Source of the DNA: CADEED01 sp043747835 | GTDB lineage: Bacteria > Pseudomonadota > Gammaproteobacteria > Steroidobacterales > Steroidobacteraceae | Direction of reading: 5' to 3' | NCBI GenBank assembly: GCA_043747835.1 | Contig: JAYTOK010000032.1 | Location: 1 to 64,000, forward strand | DNA length: 64,000 bases | Shown: positions 23,407 through 31,033 of the stretch, piece by piece | Layout of the letters: each line of letters begins with the position of its first letter | Numbering within the stretch: position 1 is the stretch's first letter | The notes under the pieces: model-generated | Told to the model about the DNA's origin: nothing | Database searches by the model: none | The model's input: the letters and a program-made list of their open reading frames with translations, nothing else | Program-made: the position numbers and the translations under genes

Positions 23407-24836
23407 CTCTGTCCAAATCAATCGCTGGCTTGTTGTTAGGGCTGCTGCTGACGCACGCGCAGGCGGCGGAGGTCGCGGCTCCGACCGCTCCCTCGCCCGT
23501 CCGCGCGCAGCTCGACCGCTTCTTGGAGGCGTACAACGCGAACGACCGCGACACGTTCACGACTTACATGCGCGCCAACGGCTCGGTGCCGATGCAGCAG
23601 GAGGACCCGATACGCCTGGCGCTGATCTGGTACAAAGTTCAGGGTGGCTTCGACGCGATCGAAGTTGCCGAGTCGAGCCCCCTCGCATTGACTGGTTTCG
23701 TCCGCACTCGGGAGTCGCTGGATGTGCTTGGCGTAACGCTGTCCGTCGAACCGGAGCCGCCCCACCGGCTCGTGACGATCCTGTTCGATGGCGACGATTT
23801 GCCGGAGCGCTATCGCCCACGGCGGCTTCCGGAAGCCGCGGCCGCCGAAGCGTGGCGCGCCGAAGCGGCGCGGCTCGCGGCCATCGACAAGTTTTCGGGC
23901 ACGATTTACTTCGCGCACGGCAAGAACGTGCTCGCCCGGGGCGCGTTCGGGTTCGCCGATCGCGAGCGCAAGATTCCGAATACCGTCGAGACACGCTTCC
24001 GCACGGCCTCGGTGACCAAGATGTTCACCGCCGTCACCGTGCTGCGGCTAGTGCAGGACCGCAAGATCTCCCTCGATGACCCGATCGGCAAGCACGTGCC
24101 GGAGCTCGCGAACGAGCCGCTCGGTCGCGGCACAGTCCACCAGTACCTGACGCACACCGCGGGCGCCGGCGAGCTTTTCGACGAGCGCTATTTCAATCAC
24201 CAGCGCGAACTGCGAAGTCACGACGACTATCTACGCGTCTTCGGCAAGGACCTCCTCAAGACTTCGCCGGGTCAGGAGTTCGCGTACAGCAACCTGGGAT
24301 ACATGCTGCTCGGCTCGCTGATCGAACGCGTCACGGGGAAGAGCTGGGGTGCCGCGGTAGAAAAGGCCGTGTTCGCGCCGGCGCGGATGACGCGCACCGG
24401 CACCGAGCCCGAAGACGTCGTGGTCGAGGGGCGCGCAATCGTTTACGACCGCCCGCTCGGCGTTCGCGACATCATCCCCGCGATTGAGCATATCGACTAT
24501 CGGCCGTTCGCCGCCTGCGGCGCGTACACCACCAGCGACGATCTGGCCCGCTTCTTCGACGCGCTACGCTCTCGTCGACTGCTCAACGCGAAGTACACCG
24601 GCCTCATGCTCACTCCCGGGGGACTGGGCGTGGACGGCTCGATGTATGGGTACGGCGTGAAAGTCGGTGACCCGTCAACGGGACACTGGATAGGTCATGA
24701 CGGCGCCGATCGGGGTATGAATGCGGAGGCGTGGTTCTCTGCGGAGACCGACCGCGTGCTGATCGTGCTGTCGAATTTCGACGCGCCGGCGGCGGAGAAG
24801 ACGAAGGAGTTCCTGCTGGATCGTCTGCCGCATTGA
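23403..24836 (+). CDS. Serine hydrolase, beta-lactamase superfamily, with N-terminal DUF3887-like domain (cassette B)
   Basis: 477 aa with a signal peptide (MTLSKSIAGLLLGLLLTHAQA). Residues about 30-140 form an additional domain (VRAQLDRFLEAYNANDRDTF...) seen in some secreted hydrolases. The catalytic part has SVTK (203-206), YSN in FAYSNLGYMLLGS near 296, and HDG in GHDGADRG, so it should be active. Substrate unknown; peptidoglycan-related amide or an ester is possible. It is the terminal gene of an overlapping BlaI-M56-M56like-hydrolase operon, which argues that the sensor system controls this enzyme. Confidence 0.85.
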   Translation: MTLSKSIAGLLLGLLLTHAQAAEVAAPTAPSPVRAQLDRFLEAYNANDRDTFTTYMRANGSVPMQQEDPIRLALIWYKVQGGFDAIEVAESSPLALTGFVRTRESLDVLGVTLSVEPEPPHRLVTILFDGDDLPERYRPRRLPEAAAAEAWRAEAARLAAIDKFSGTIYFAHGKNVLARGAFGFADRERKIPNTVETRFRTASVTKMFTAVTVLRLVQDRKISLDDPIGKHVPELANEPLGRGTVHQYLTHTAGAGELFDERYFNHQRELRSHDDYLRVFGKDLLKTSPGQEFAYSNLGYMLLGSLIERVTGKSWGAAVEKAVFAPARMTRTGTEPEDVVVEGRAIVYDRPLGVRDIIPAIEHIDYRPFAACGAYTTSDDLARFFDALRSRRLLNAKYTGLMLTPGGLGVDGSMYGYGVKVGDPSTGHWIGHDGADRGMNAEAWFSAETDRVLIVLSNFDAPAAEKTKEFLLDRLPH

Positions 24837-24946
24837 CAGCGTTCGCTTGAATCCGACACGCCTGCTGGGCGATCTTTCGCGCGCGGGTTGTCGAAATGCC
24901 GGCGGCCCGTTCGTTTCAGGTAGGGAATCCACCCAGAGGTCCGACG

Positions 24947-26011
24947 ATGTCCACCGCCTTACCACTCCCCGTCACGGCAACGCCCCCGCTCGCGCTCGCG
25001 CTCGCGCTCGCGGACCGCATCTTCCGGATCGCCTTCGCGGTCAATCTCGCGCTGACCGCCTTCGCGCTCCTGGCAGCGCTCACCGGCTTCGGATCGAGCA
25101 TCGCCGGAAAGTTCGAGTTCGACGGGCAAACGGCTTGGCGAATCCTGTTCGCCGCCGTTTTCTTCAACGGCATCTGGGCGCTGATCTGGTACGGCGTGAA
25201 GAACCTGCTGCTCGCGAAGTTCGTCCGTATGTCGCGGGAAGACCGCCGCGCAGTGTTCTCGTCGCGAATGTCGCAGCCGTTCGACCTCGCGGGCTTGCTC
25301 TCGCGGTATTCGGAGCGTCGCATCCGCATCGTCGACATGATCGGGCGGCGCGGGCGCTTCATCACGCTCGCGATGGCACTCCTGTACTTCCTCTACGCCA
25401 ACATCGCGGCGAACAAGTCCGGCAATTTCGCGAGCGCGTTCACCGGCGAGACGCTGCTCGACGGCGTGATCATGAACTGGTTCTGCATCGCGTTGTTCTA
25501 TGTGAACGGCTTTCTCGCGCGGATGTTCTTCGGCGCGCAGACCCGGATCATGGACGGCGCGCTGGGGCGCGCCAACTTCCTGACGATCGTCACGCTGTGG
25601 GCGCTGTTCAAGTTCACGCTGATCCCGATCGGTGCGCAGCTACAAGCTATTTATCCACCCGAGTACTTCGCGATCCTGTTCGTGCTGATCTGGGGCACCT
25701 ATTTCATCGTCGACACGATGGCCGAGGTCGGCGGCTCGATCTACGGCAATCAGAAGATCGTGGTGCGCGGCGTCGGGGAAACGAACCGCAAGTCCATCGG
25801 CGGCACGGTCACGGGGCTGGTCAGCGGACTCGCGTTCGCTCTCGCGATCGTGATCCTCAACGGACTGCCGGCATCGTTCTTCGCGCTCGCCGTGGCGCTC
25901 GCGTGCGCCAGCTCCGCGCTCGAGCTGTTCTCACCGCGCGGCACCGACGACTTCACGATGGCGACGGGCAACGCGCTCATCGTCTGGGCGTTCGGCGCCT
26001 GGATTCTCTGA
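24947..26011 (+). CDS. Polytopic membrane protein, predicted phytol/dolichol-kinase-like CTP-dependent lipid kinase
   Basis: 354 aa, about 8-9 hydrophobic segments. The C-terminal half contains DTMAEVGGSIYGNQKI, then NRKSIGGTVTG and later ELFSPRGTDDFT. That ordered pattern (D-A-x-x-G-x-x-x-G-x-x-K, K-S-x-x-G-s-x-x-G, E-x-x-s-P-x-g-t-D) is what I know from the SEC59/VTE5/VTE6/DGK1 group of CTP-dependent lipid kinases. The N-terminal 150 residues are not recognised. ATG 24947 (AGAGG upstream) was preferred over a 17-residue longer form. It lies 110 nt after the hydrolase operon and could be its own unit. Assignment is by motif only. Confidence 0.5.
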   Translation: MSTALPLPVTATPPLALALALADRIFRIAFAVNLALTAFALLAALTGFGSSIAGKFEFDGQTAWRILFAAVFFNGIWALIWYGVKNLLLAKFVRMSREDRRAVFSSRMSQPFDLAGLLSRYSERRIRIVDMIGRRGRFITLAMALLYFLYANIAANKSGNFASAFTGETLLDGVIMNWFCIALFYVNGFLARMFFGAQTRIMDGALGRANFLTIVTLWALFKFTLIPIGAQLQAIYPPEYFAILFVLIWGTYFIVDTMAEVGGSIYGNQKIVVRGVGETNRKSIGGTVTGLVSGLAFALAIVILNGLPASFFALAVALACASSALELFSPRGTDDFTMATGNALIVWAFGAWIL

Positions 26012-26025
26012 CGGCGAAGTCCCGA

Positions 26026-26538
26026 TCAGCGTGCCGGCTTGAGGGGGATTTCGTGTCGCTGCCGGATTGCGGCCGCGATCTCCGTCGCGTCCCGCGTGTC
26101 TTCACCGGCTTCCGCCAGACAGGTGACCTCGAGTCCGCTACGCGTCCTGAAGACCAAGTGGCCCGGCATGACCGAGAACAGAATCGTCGGGTAGTACGGC
26201 GTGTTGTCCGCATTCAGCCCGGTTATCTGCATCCTTTTCGTATTCATGCGAGGTTCGATGTAGCGAACGTCCATGCGGCCGCTCGTGAACTTCTGCAGGC
26301 GCATGAAAGGACGCGCATCGCCCACGCAAAGATCCGCAGCGCGTAGCAGCGCGAGATCGTCGCTCTTCTCGGGCGGCGTGCGCTCATTGCCGACGAACCA
26401 GACTTGGTAAATGCCGGGTTCGCGCGGCTGTTCGCTGTAACCGCCACGGTTCCACTCGGAATCTGGCGCGTACGGCGTGGCGCAGGCACCGAGACATGCG
26501 GTGAATGCGATCAACCCCAAGCGCGCCAGCGTACCCAT
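26026..26538 (-). CDS. CC0125/CC1285-family lipoprotein
   Basis: 170 aa with a lipoprotein signal: hydrophobic leader then LGAC with the lipid-modified Cys at about residue 19. The segment RGGYSEQPREPGIYQVWFVG followed by NERTPPEKSDDLALLRAADL matches the GGYS...VxFxGNxxT...LLRaAeL pattern of CC0125/CC1285 lipoproteins. These sit in the envelope; function is not established. It is convergent with the lipid-kinase-like gene and stands alone upstream of nrdB by 52 nt on the same strand. Confidence 0.7.
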   Translation of the reverse strand: MGTLARLGLIAFTACLGACATPYAPDSEWNRGGYSEQPREPGIYQVWFVGNERTPPEKSDDLALLRAADLCVGDARPFMRLQKFTSGRMDVRYIEPRMNTKRMQITGLNADNTPYYPTILFSVMPGHLVFRTRSGLEVTCLAEAGEDTRDATEIAAAIRQRHEIPLKPAR

Positions 26539-26590
26539 GACGGCTATCTAACCGGATCCGGCACCGGCGTCAATCGGGGCCGTCGGGCAG

Positions 26591-27643
26591 TTAGTTGGCG
26601 TCGCGCCCGCCGATCAGGTCGAGCTGCCCGCGGCGCGCGATACGCCGGTCGAACAACCCCCAGGCGCCTTCGTCGCCATGCCAGGCACCGCCGGTTGCGG
26701 CCTTCGCATACTCCGTCGCGCGCGTCTCGAAGAAGTTCGCGTGCTCGACGCCGTTCAGCATGGCCGTCAGCCAGGGCAGCGGATGCTCCTTCACGCCGTA
26801 GAGTTCCGGCAGACCCAACTGTTTGAGGCGCCAGTCGGCGATGTAGCGGATGTAGGCCTTGATCTCGGCCGCGGAAAGGCCTTCGATCGGGCCCATCTCG
26901 AACGCGAGGTCGACGAAACGATCTTCCAGCGTCACGACCGTGCGCGCGCATTCGACGATGTCGTCCTTGACGCTTTGCGTCAGCGCGCCGGTCTCCTGCG
27001 CGAACGTGTGAAACAGCCGGATTATGCCCTCGCAGTGCAGTGTCTCGTCACGCACCGACCAGCTGACCACCTGACCCATGCCGCGCATTTTGTTGTGCCG
27101 CGGAAAATTCAGCAGGATGGCGAAGCTCGCGAAGAGCTGCAGTCCTTCCGTGAAGCCGCCGAACATCGCCATCGTGCGCAGGATGTCAGCATCCGTCTCC
27201 ACGCCGAAGCCCTGCAGATAGTCGTGCTTGTCGCGCATGGCCGAGTAGTCCATGAACGCGGTGAACTCGCTGTCCGGCATGCCGAGCGTTTCGAGCAGCA
27301 ATGCGTACGCGGCGATGTGCACGGTTTCCATGTTCGCGAACGCCGCGAGCATCATCTTGATCTCGGTGGGACGGAACACGCGCGCGTAGCGCTCCATGTA
27401 GTTGTCCTGCACCTCGACGTCGGATTGCGTGAAGAAGCGGAACACCTGTGTGAGGAGATTCCGCTCGGCGTCCGTGATGCGGTTGTTCCAGTCCTTGCAG
27501 TCCTCGCCGAGCGGAATCTCTTCGGGCATCCAGTGGATCTGCTGCTGGCGGCGCCAGTATTCGATCGCCCAGGGGTAGCGGAAGGGTTTGTAGGAGCGCG
27601 AGGGCGTGAGCAGGCCGGGCTTGGTGATCAGTTCGATTTGCAT
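26591..27643 (-). CDS. nrdB: Ribonucleoside-diphosphate reductase class Ia, beta subunit
   Basis: 350 aa. The di-iron and radical residues are visible: Asp75 (SDVEVQDN), Glu106, His109 and the predicted radical Tyr113 in NMETVHIAAYALLLETLG. Later come the second ligand set in FAILLNFPRHNKMRGMGQVV and WSVRDETLHCEGI. The C-terminus should dock on NrdA. It is downstream of nrdA, separated by 142 nt that hold three tandem 35-bp hairpin repeats. The pair makes deoxyribonucleotides aerobically. Expression is probably governed by the cobalamin riboswitch upstream of nrdA. Confidence 0.95.
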   Translation of the reverse strand: MQIELITKPGLLTPSRSYKPFRYPWAIEYWRRQQQIHWMPEEIPLGEDCKDWNNRITDAERNLLTQVFRFFTQSDVEVQDNYMERYARVFRPTEIKMMLAAFANMETVHIAAYALLLETLGMPDSEFTAFMDYSAMRDKHDYLQGFGVETDADILRTMAMFGGFTEGLQLFASFAILLNFPRHNKMRGMGQVVSWSVRDETLHCEGIIRLFHTFAQETGALTQSVKDDIVECARTVVTLEDRFVDLAFEMGPIEGLSAAEIKAYIRYIADWRLKQLGLPELYGVKEHPLPWLTAMLNGVEHANFFETRATEYAKAATGGAWHGDEGAWGLFDRRIARRGQLDLIGGRDAN

Positions 27644-27660
27644 CGGCGGGGCTCCGAACG

Positions 27661-27780
27661 AAGATTAAGGGGACCGTCCTCTTTTCAGGACTAACGAAGA
27701 GAAGGGGACAGTCCCCTTTTCAGATCTAACGAAGAGAAGGGGACAGTCCCCTTTTCAGGACTGAAAAGAGGACAGTCCCT
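27661..27780. repeat. Three tandem 35-bp REP-like hairpin units between nrdA and nrdB
   Basis: Units occupy 27661-27695 (diverged), 27696-27730 and 27731-27765, with a partial fourth unit to 27780. Units 2 and 3 carry the 17-bp palindrome AAGGGGAC-A-GTCCCCTT; unit 1 is degenerate there. All three units carry the CTTTTCAG tail. No spacers exist, so this is not a CRISPR array. The hairpins would be transcribed between the two subunit genes. Confidence 0.9.
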
Positions 27781-27785
27781 GGCGA

Positions 27786-29702
27786 CTACTGGCAGGACAG
27801 GCACTCGTCGTATTTGGCGTCGTCGGTTTCCGGGGCCAGCGCCTTGGCGGGCCAGTTGCGAGTGTTGTCCGCTTCGACTCCGGCGAACCCCGCGCGCTGC
27901 ACGCTCTTGCTGCGACAGTAGTACAGCGACTTCACGCCGCGCTCCCACGCCGTCCAGTGCAGCATCAGCAGATCCCACTTGTGGATGTCGCTGCGTAGAT
28001 AGAGGTTCAGCGACTGCCCCTGGCAGATCAGCGGCGCGCGATCGGCGGCGAGCTCGATGACCCAGCGCTGGTCGATCTCGAACGCCGTGCGGAAGACCGC
28101 CTTCTCGTCATCGCTCAGCGCGGCGATGTGTTGCACCGACCCTTCGTGCGCGAGGATCGACTGCCAGGTGTCCTCGGTGTTGAGGCCCTTCGCGTCCAGC
28201 ACCTTGGCCAGCGCGGGATTGCGCACGCTGAACGAGCCGGACAGCGTCTTGTGCGTGTAGATGTTCGCCGGGATCGGCTCGATGCACGCGCTCGTGCCGC
28301 CGCAGATCACGGAGATGCTCGCGGTGGGCGCGATGGCGAGTTTGTGACTGAACCTCTCCATCGCCCCACTCTCCGCGGCGTCAGGACAGGCGCCGCGTTC
28401 TTCCGCGAGCACGCGCGAGGCTTCGTCCGCCTCGCGGCGCAGTGCCTTGAACATGCGTAGATTTGCCGCGCGCGCGAGCGCGCTTTCGAACGGAATGCCG
28501 TTGTTCTGCAGATAGGAGTGGAACCCCATGGCGCCGAGACCCACCGAGCGCTCGCGCATCGCGGAATACCGCGCTGTGTTCATCGACTCCGGTGCGTGAT
28601 CGATGAATTCCTGCAGCACGTTGTCGAGCATGCGGAGCACGTCTTCGACGAAGCGCGGCTCGTTGTGCCACTGGTCCCAGGTTTCGAAGTTGACCGACGA
28701 CAGGCAGCAGACCGCGGTGCGGGTCTTGCCGAGATGATCGCGGCCCGTCGCGAGCAGGATCTCGCTGCAGAGGTTCGATTGCCGAACTTTAAGGCCGAGG
28801 TCGCGTTGATAGGGCGCGAGTTGCTTGTTCGCCGTGTCGCTGAACAGAAGATAGGGCTCACCCGTCTGCAGGCGCGTCTCGAGAATCTTCTGCCAGAGCT
28901 TGCGCGCGGAGATCGAGCGCAGAACCTTCTCGTCCTTCGGGCTGCGCAGGTTGAACGGCAGATCGTCGCGCACGGCCTGCATGAACTCGTCCGTGATGCA
29001 GACGCCGTGGTGTAGATTCAGGCTCTTGCGGTTGAAATCGCCCGACGGCTTGCGGATCTCGATGAACTCTTCGATCTCCGGATGGAAGACATCGAGATAG
29101 ACCGCGGCCGAACCGCGGCGCAGAGAACCCTGCGAGATCGCGAGCGTGAGCGAATCCATCACGCGCACGAACGGAATGATCCCCGAGGTCTGACCACAAC
29201 CCTTGACCGTCTCGCCGATCGAGCGCACGCCGCCCCAGTACGTGCCGATGCCGCCGCCATTCGAGGCGAGCCACACATTCTCCGTCCACGTGTTGACGAT
29301 GCCGTCGAGATTGTCTTCGACCGCATTGAGAAAACAGGAGATAGGCAGGCCGCGCTCCGTGCCGCCGTTCGACAGGATCGGCGTCGCGGGCAGGAACCAG
29401 AGCTTCGACATGTAGTCGTAGAGGCGCTGCGCATGGGCCGCGTCGTCGGCATACGCCCGCGAGACGCGCGCGAACAGGTGCTGCGGGGTTTCGCCCGCGA
29501 GCAGGTAACGATCGACGAGTGTGGCGCGGCCGAAGATCGTAAGCAGCGCATCGCGCGCCGGGTCGATGACCACGTCGATGGCCGCGCGCGCGGCCTTCGC
29601 GGAGTCTGTGCCGGACGGCAACGCGCTCGTGATCTTCGAGCGGGATTTCTTCGCGGTTTTCGCGAGGTTTTCGCGCGCCGCGGTTGCCGTATGTCCTGCC
29701 AT
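27786..29702 (-). CDS. nrdA: Ribonucleoside-diphosphate reductase class Ia, alpha subunit
   Basis: 638 aa catalytic subunit. Redox-active Cys123 (LPISCFLNAV), the NLCSEI cysteine region, and the C-terminal CLSC pair that re-reduces the active site are present. The specificity and active-site segments (NGGGIGTYWGGVRSIGETVK, SLNLHHGVCITDEFM) are clear. It is shorter than the common 750-aa enzymes because the N-terminal ATP-cone is missing, so overall activity control by dATP is probably absent. The ATG follows GTAAGGAGAAG. A cobalamin riboswitch lies in the 5' leader, which is unusual for a B12-independent enzyme and suggests a class II NrdJ elsewhere in the genome. Confidence 0.95.
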   Translation of the reverse strand: MAGHTATAARENLAKTAKKSRSKITSALPSGTDSAKAARAAIDVVIDPARDALLTIFGRATLVDRYLLAGETPQHLFARVSRAYADDAAHAQRLYDYMSKLWFLPATPILSNGGTERGLPISCFLNAVEDNLDGIVNTWTENVWLASNGGGIGTYWGGVRSIGETVKGCGQTSGIIPFVRVMDSLTLAISQGSLRRGSAAVYLDVFHPEIEEFIEIRKPSGDFNRKSLNLHHGVCITDEFMQAVRDDLPFNLRSPKDEKVLRSISARKLWQKILETRLQTGEPYLLFSDTANKQLAPYQRDLGLKVRQSNLCSEILLATGRDHLGKTRTAVCCLSSVNFETWDQWHNEPRFVEDVLRMLDNVLQEFIDHAPESMNTARYSAMRERSVGLGAMGFHSYLQNNGIPFESALARAANLRMFKALRREADEASRVLAEERGACPDAAESGAMERFSHKLAIAPTASISVICGGTSACIEPIPANIYTHKTLSGSFSVRNPALAKVLDAKGLNTEDTWQSILAHEGSVQHIAALSDDEKAVFRTAFEIDQRWVIELAADRAPLICQGQSLNLYLRSDIHKWDLLMLHWTAWERGVKSLYYCRSKSVQRAGFAGVEADNTRNWPAKALAPETDDAKYDECLSCQ

Positions 29703-29803
29703 CGCTTCTCCTTACGTCCTTCTTGAAGGGGCAAGGGAGCGGCGCTGGACGCAATGCGTCAGCGCTGCACCCGGCACACCCCGTCCGGTTCAGTCATCAA
29801 AGT

Positions 29804-30006
29804 GTGCTCGGCAGGTCTCCTGGCTCGCCGCTCGATCGCCGTTTCTCTGGCCTTCCCGAGAGCTTTCGCACTCAGTGACCTAACTATCGAGAAACCGCTT
29901 GCGGCCTACAGTTGCGGGGGCAGCTGCGGATTCGCGGAACTTTCCATTTCGGAGGTTCTACTTACCGCATTCCCTTTTCATCGCGCTCGCGCGCGAACCG
30001 ATGCAC
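29804..30006 (-). promoter_or_regulatory. Cobalamin (B12) riboswitch in the nrdA leader
   Basis: On the minus strand the core GCTGCCCCCGCAACTGTA (29924-29907) and the B12 box AGCCAGGAGACCTGCC (29825-29810) match the cobalamin riboswitch consensus. So do the intervening GTCACTGAG (29879-29871) and GGGAAGGC (29857-29850). The closing P1 stem pairs GTGC-AT-CGG (30006-29998) with CCG-A-GCAC (29811-29804). The 101-nt expression platform contains a hairpin (29742-29765) and the nrdA ribosome-binding site but no T-run, so control is probably translational. B12 would repress nrdAB. Confidence 0.93.
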
Positions 30007-30062
30007 GACTAGATGTTGTGTTTTGTGACGGGGGAATGTCAACAACTTGTGTCAGGTGAATG

Positions 30063-30152
30063 ATGAAGAAGATTTTGAAGTGGTTGGGATTCGTTGCGAC
30101 GGGTCTCATGGTCGGCGTGCTGGTCAAGAGGGGTCAGATATATTTGATCTGA
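30063..30152 (+). CDS. 29-aa hydrophobic reading frame, possible gene remnant
   Basis: Starts MKKILKWLGFVATGLMVGVL, a plausible signal/anchor sequence, after AGGTGA. The frame then enters the REP-like repeat at 30130 and stops at TGA 30150-30152 inside its right arm. It could be a short membrane peptide or the 5' remnant of a gene whose remainder was replaced by the repeat. No homologue recognised. Confidence 0.3.
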   Translation: MKKILKWLGFVATGLMVGVLVKRGQIYLI

Positions 30153-30156
30153 CCCC
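30130..30156. repeat. REP-like palindrome GGGGTCAGAT / ATCTGACCCC
   Basis: Perfect 10-bp arms at 30130-30139 and 30147-30156 with a 7-nt loop, 8 nt before the convergent SDR stop codon. Same G-rich head type as the other repeats in the window. It could also terminate transcription of both flanking units. Confidence 0.8.
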
Positions 30157-30163
30157 TTTCACT

Positions 30164-30907
30164 TCACGCGCTATACCCGCCATCCACCGCGATGCTCGCG
30201 CCGGTGATGAAGCCCGCGTTCTTGCTCGCGAGGAACGCGACGACCGCGCCGACTTCTTCCGGTTTGCCGAATCGGCCGAGCGCCGTGCCCGCGATCTGCG
30301 GCTTCGCGAAATCGGCGTCGGCGGGATTCATGTCGGTGTCGATCGGGCCCGGCTCGACCACGTTCACCGTGATGCCCTTCGGACCGAGATCGCGCGCCCA
30401 GCCGCGCGTGTACGCGGCGACCGCGGCCTTCGTCGCGGAGTAGTCGCCGATGCCCGGCCACGGCGACGTCACCGCCGCCATCGAGCCGATCGAGATGATG
30501 CGGCCGCCGTCGGTCATGATCTTCGCCGCCTCGCGTACCGCGGCGTTCACGCCACCGACGTTGATCGCGAACTGCCGGTCGACGTTCTCGGTCGTGACTT
30601 CGCCGACGGGTCCCGTGATGAACACGCCCGCGTTGTTCACGAGAATGTCGAGGTGCCCGAAGTGCTCGGCGACTTTGCGCACGAGTCCGGCGACTTCATC
30701 CGGCTTGGCCTGATCGGCCTTGAAGGCGACCGCGCGAACGCCCTTCTCCTGCAGTTCGCGCACGAGGGTCTTCGCTTTTTCGGGGTTGGCGACGTAGCTG
30801 ATGGCCACGTCCGCGCCGTCTTCGGCCAGCGAACGGGCGATGGCGGCGCCGATGCCGCGGGAGCCGCCGGTGACCAATGCGACCTTGCCGGTGAGTTTCT
30901 TGTTCAT
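30164..30907 (-). CDS. Short-chain dehydrogenase/reductase (FabG-like)
   Basis: 247 aa classical SDR. Cofactor motif TGGSRGIG (14-21), structural NNAG (LVNNAGVF), catalytic Ser in ISIGSMAAV, and YSATK (Tyr-x-x-x-Lys) are all present, and the C-terminus ends ITGASIAVDGGYSA. An NADP preference is suggested by the Arg in the cofactor motif and SYVANPEKA after the second strand. Substrate unknown; such SDRs near LysR genes are often quinone or carbonyl reductases rather than fatty-acid enzymes. It is divergent from the LysR gene at 31034 with a palindromic operator between them. Confidence 0.88.
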   Translation of the reverse strand: MNKKLTGKVALVTGGSRGIGAAIARSLAEDGADVAISYVANPEKAKTLVRELQEKGVRAVAFKADQAKPDEVAGLVRKVAEHFGHLDILVNNAGVFITGPVGEVTTENVDRQFAINVGGVNAAVREAAKIMTDGGRIISIGSMAAVTSPWPGIGDYSATKAAVAAYTRGWARDLGPKGITVNVVEPGPIDTDMNPADADFAKPQIAGTALGRFGKPEEVGAVVAFLASKNAGFITGASIAVDGGYSA

Positions 30908-31003
30908 GGTCCTTCTCCAGTTTCTGATGTGTTTGGCGCGTTATTCGCGTTGGAGAGAGGCTATTCGCTATGCCAGACCAGATAAATCCTCCAGAAATGA
31001 CAA

Positions 31004-31020
31004 CACTATTTCCAATAGTG
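31004..31020. promoter_or_regulatory. Palindromic operator between SDR and LysR genes
   Basis: CACTATT-TCC-AATAGTG has perfect 7-bp arms (31004-31010, 31014-31020) with T-N11-A geometry expected for a LysR-type site. It lies 14 nt before the LysR ATG and 97 nt before the divergent SDR start. Confidence 0.6.
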
Positions 31021-31033
31021 AATAATCGAAGTC

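Noticed and set aside
23434..23440. Rare TTA leucine codons seen in a TTAG context (for example near 23436, 31268, 38030, 46185, 48311, 57209)
   Set aside because: Only a handful were noted by eye and codons starting with G are common here; without counts there is no evidence of a rule.
27661..27765. Possible CRISPR array
   Set aside because: The 35-bp units are directly adjacent with no unique spacers, and there are no cas genes; it is a tandem REP-like repeat.
30047..30985. Plus-strand 312-codon frame opposite the SDR gene
   Set aside because: The SDR on the minus strand has TGGSRGIG, NNAG and YSATK; the plus-strand translation is an Arg/Asp/His-rich shadow.
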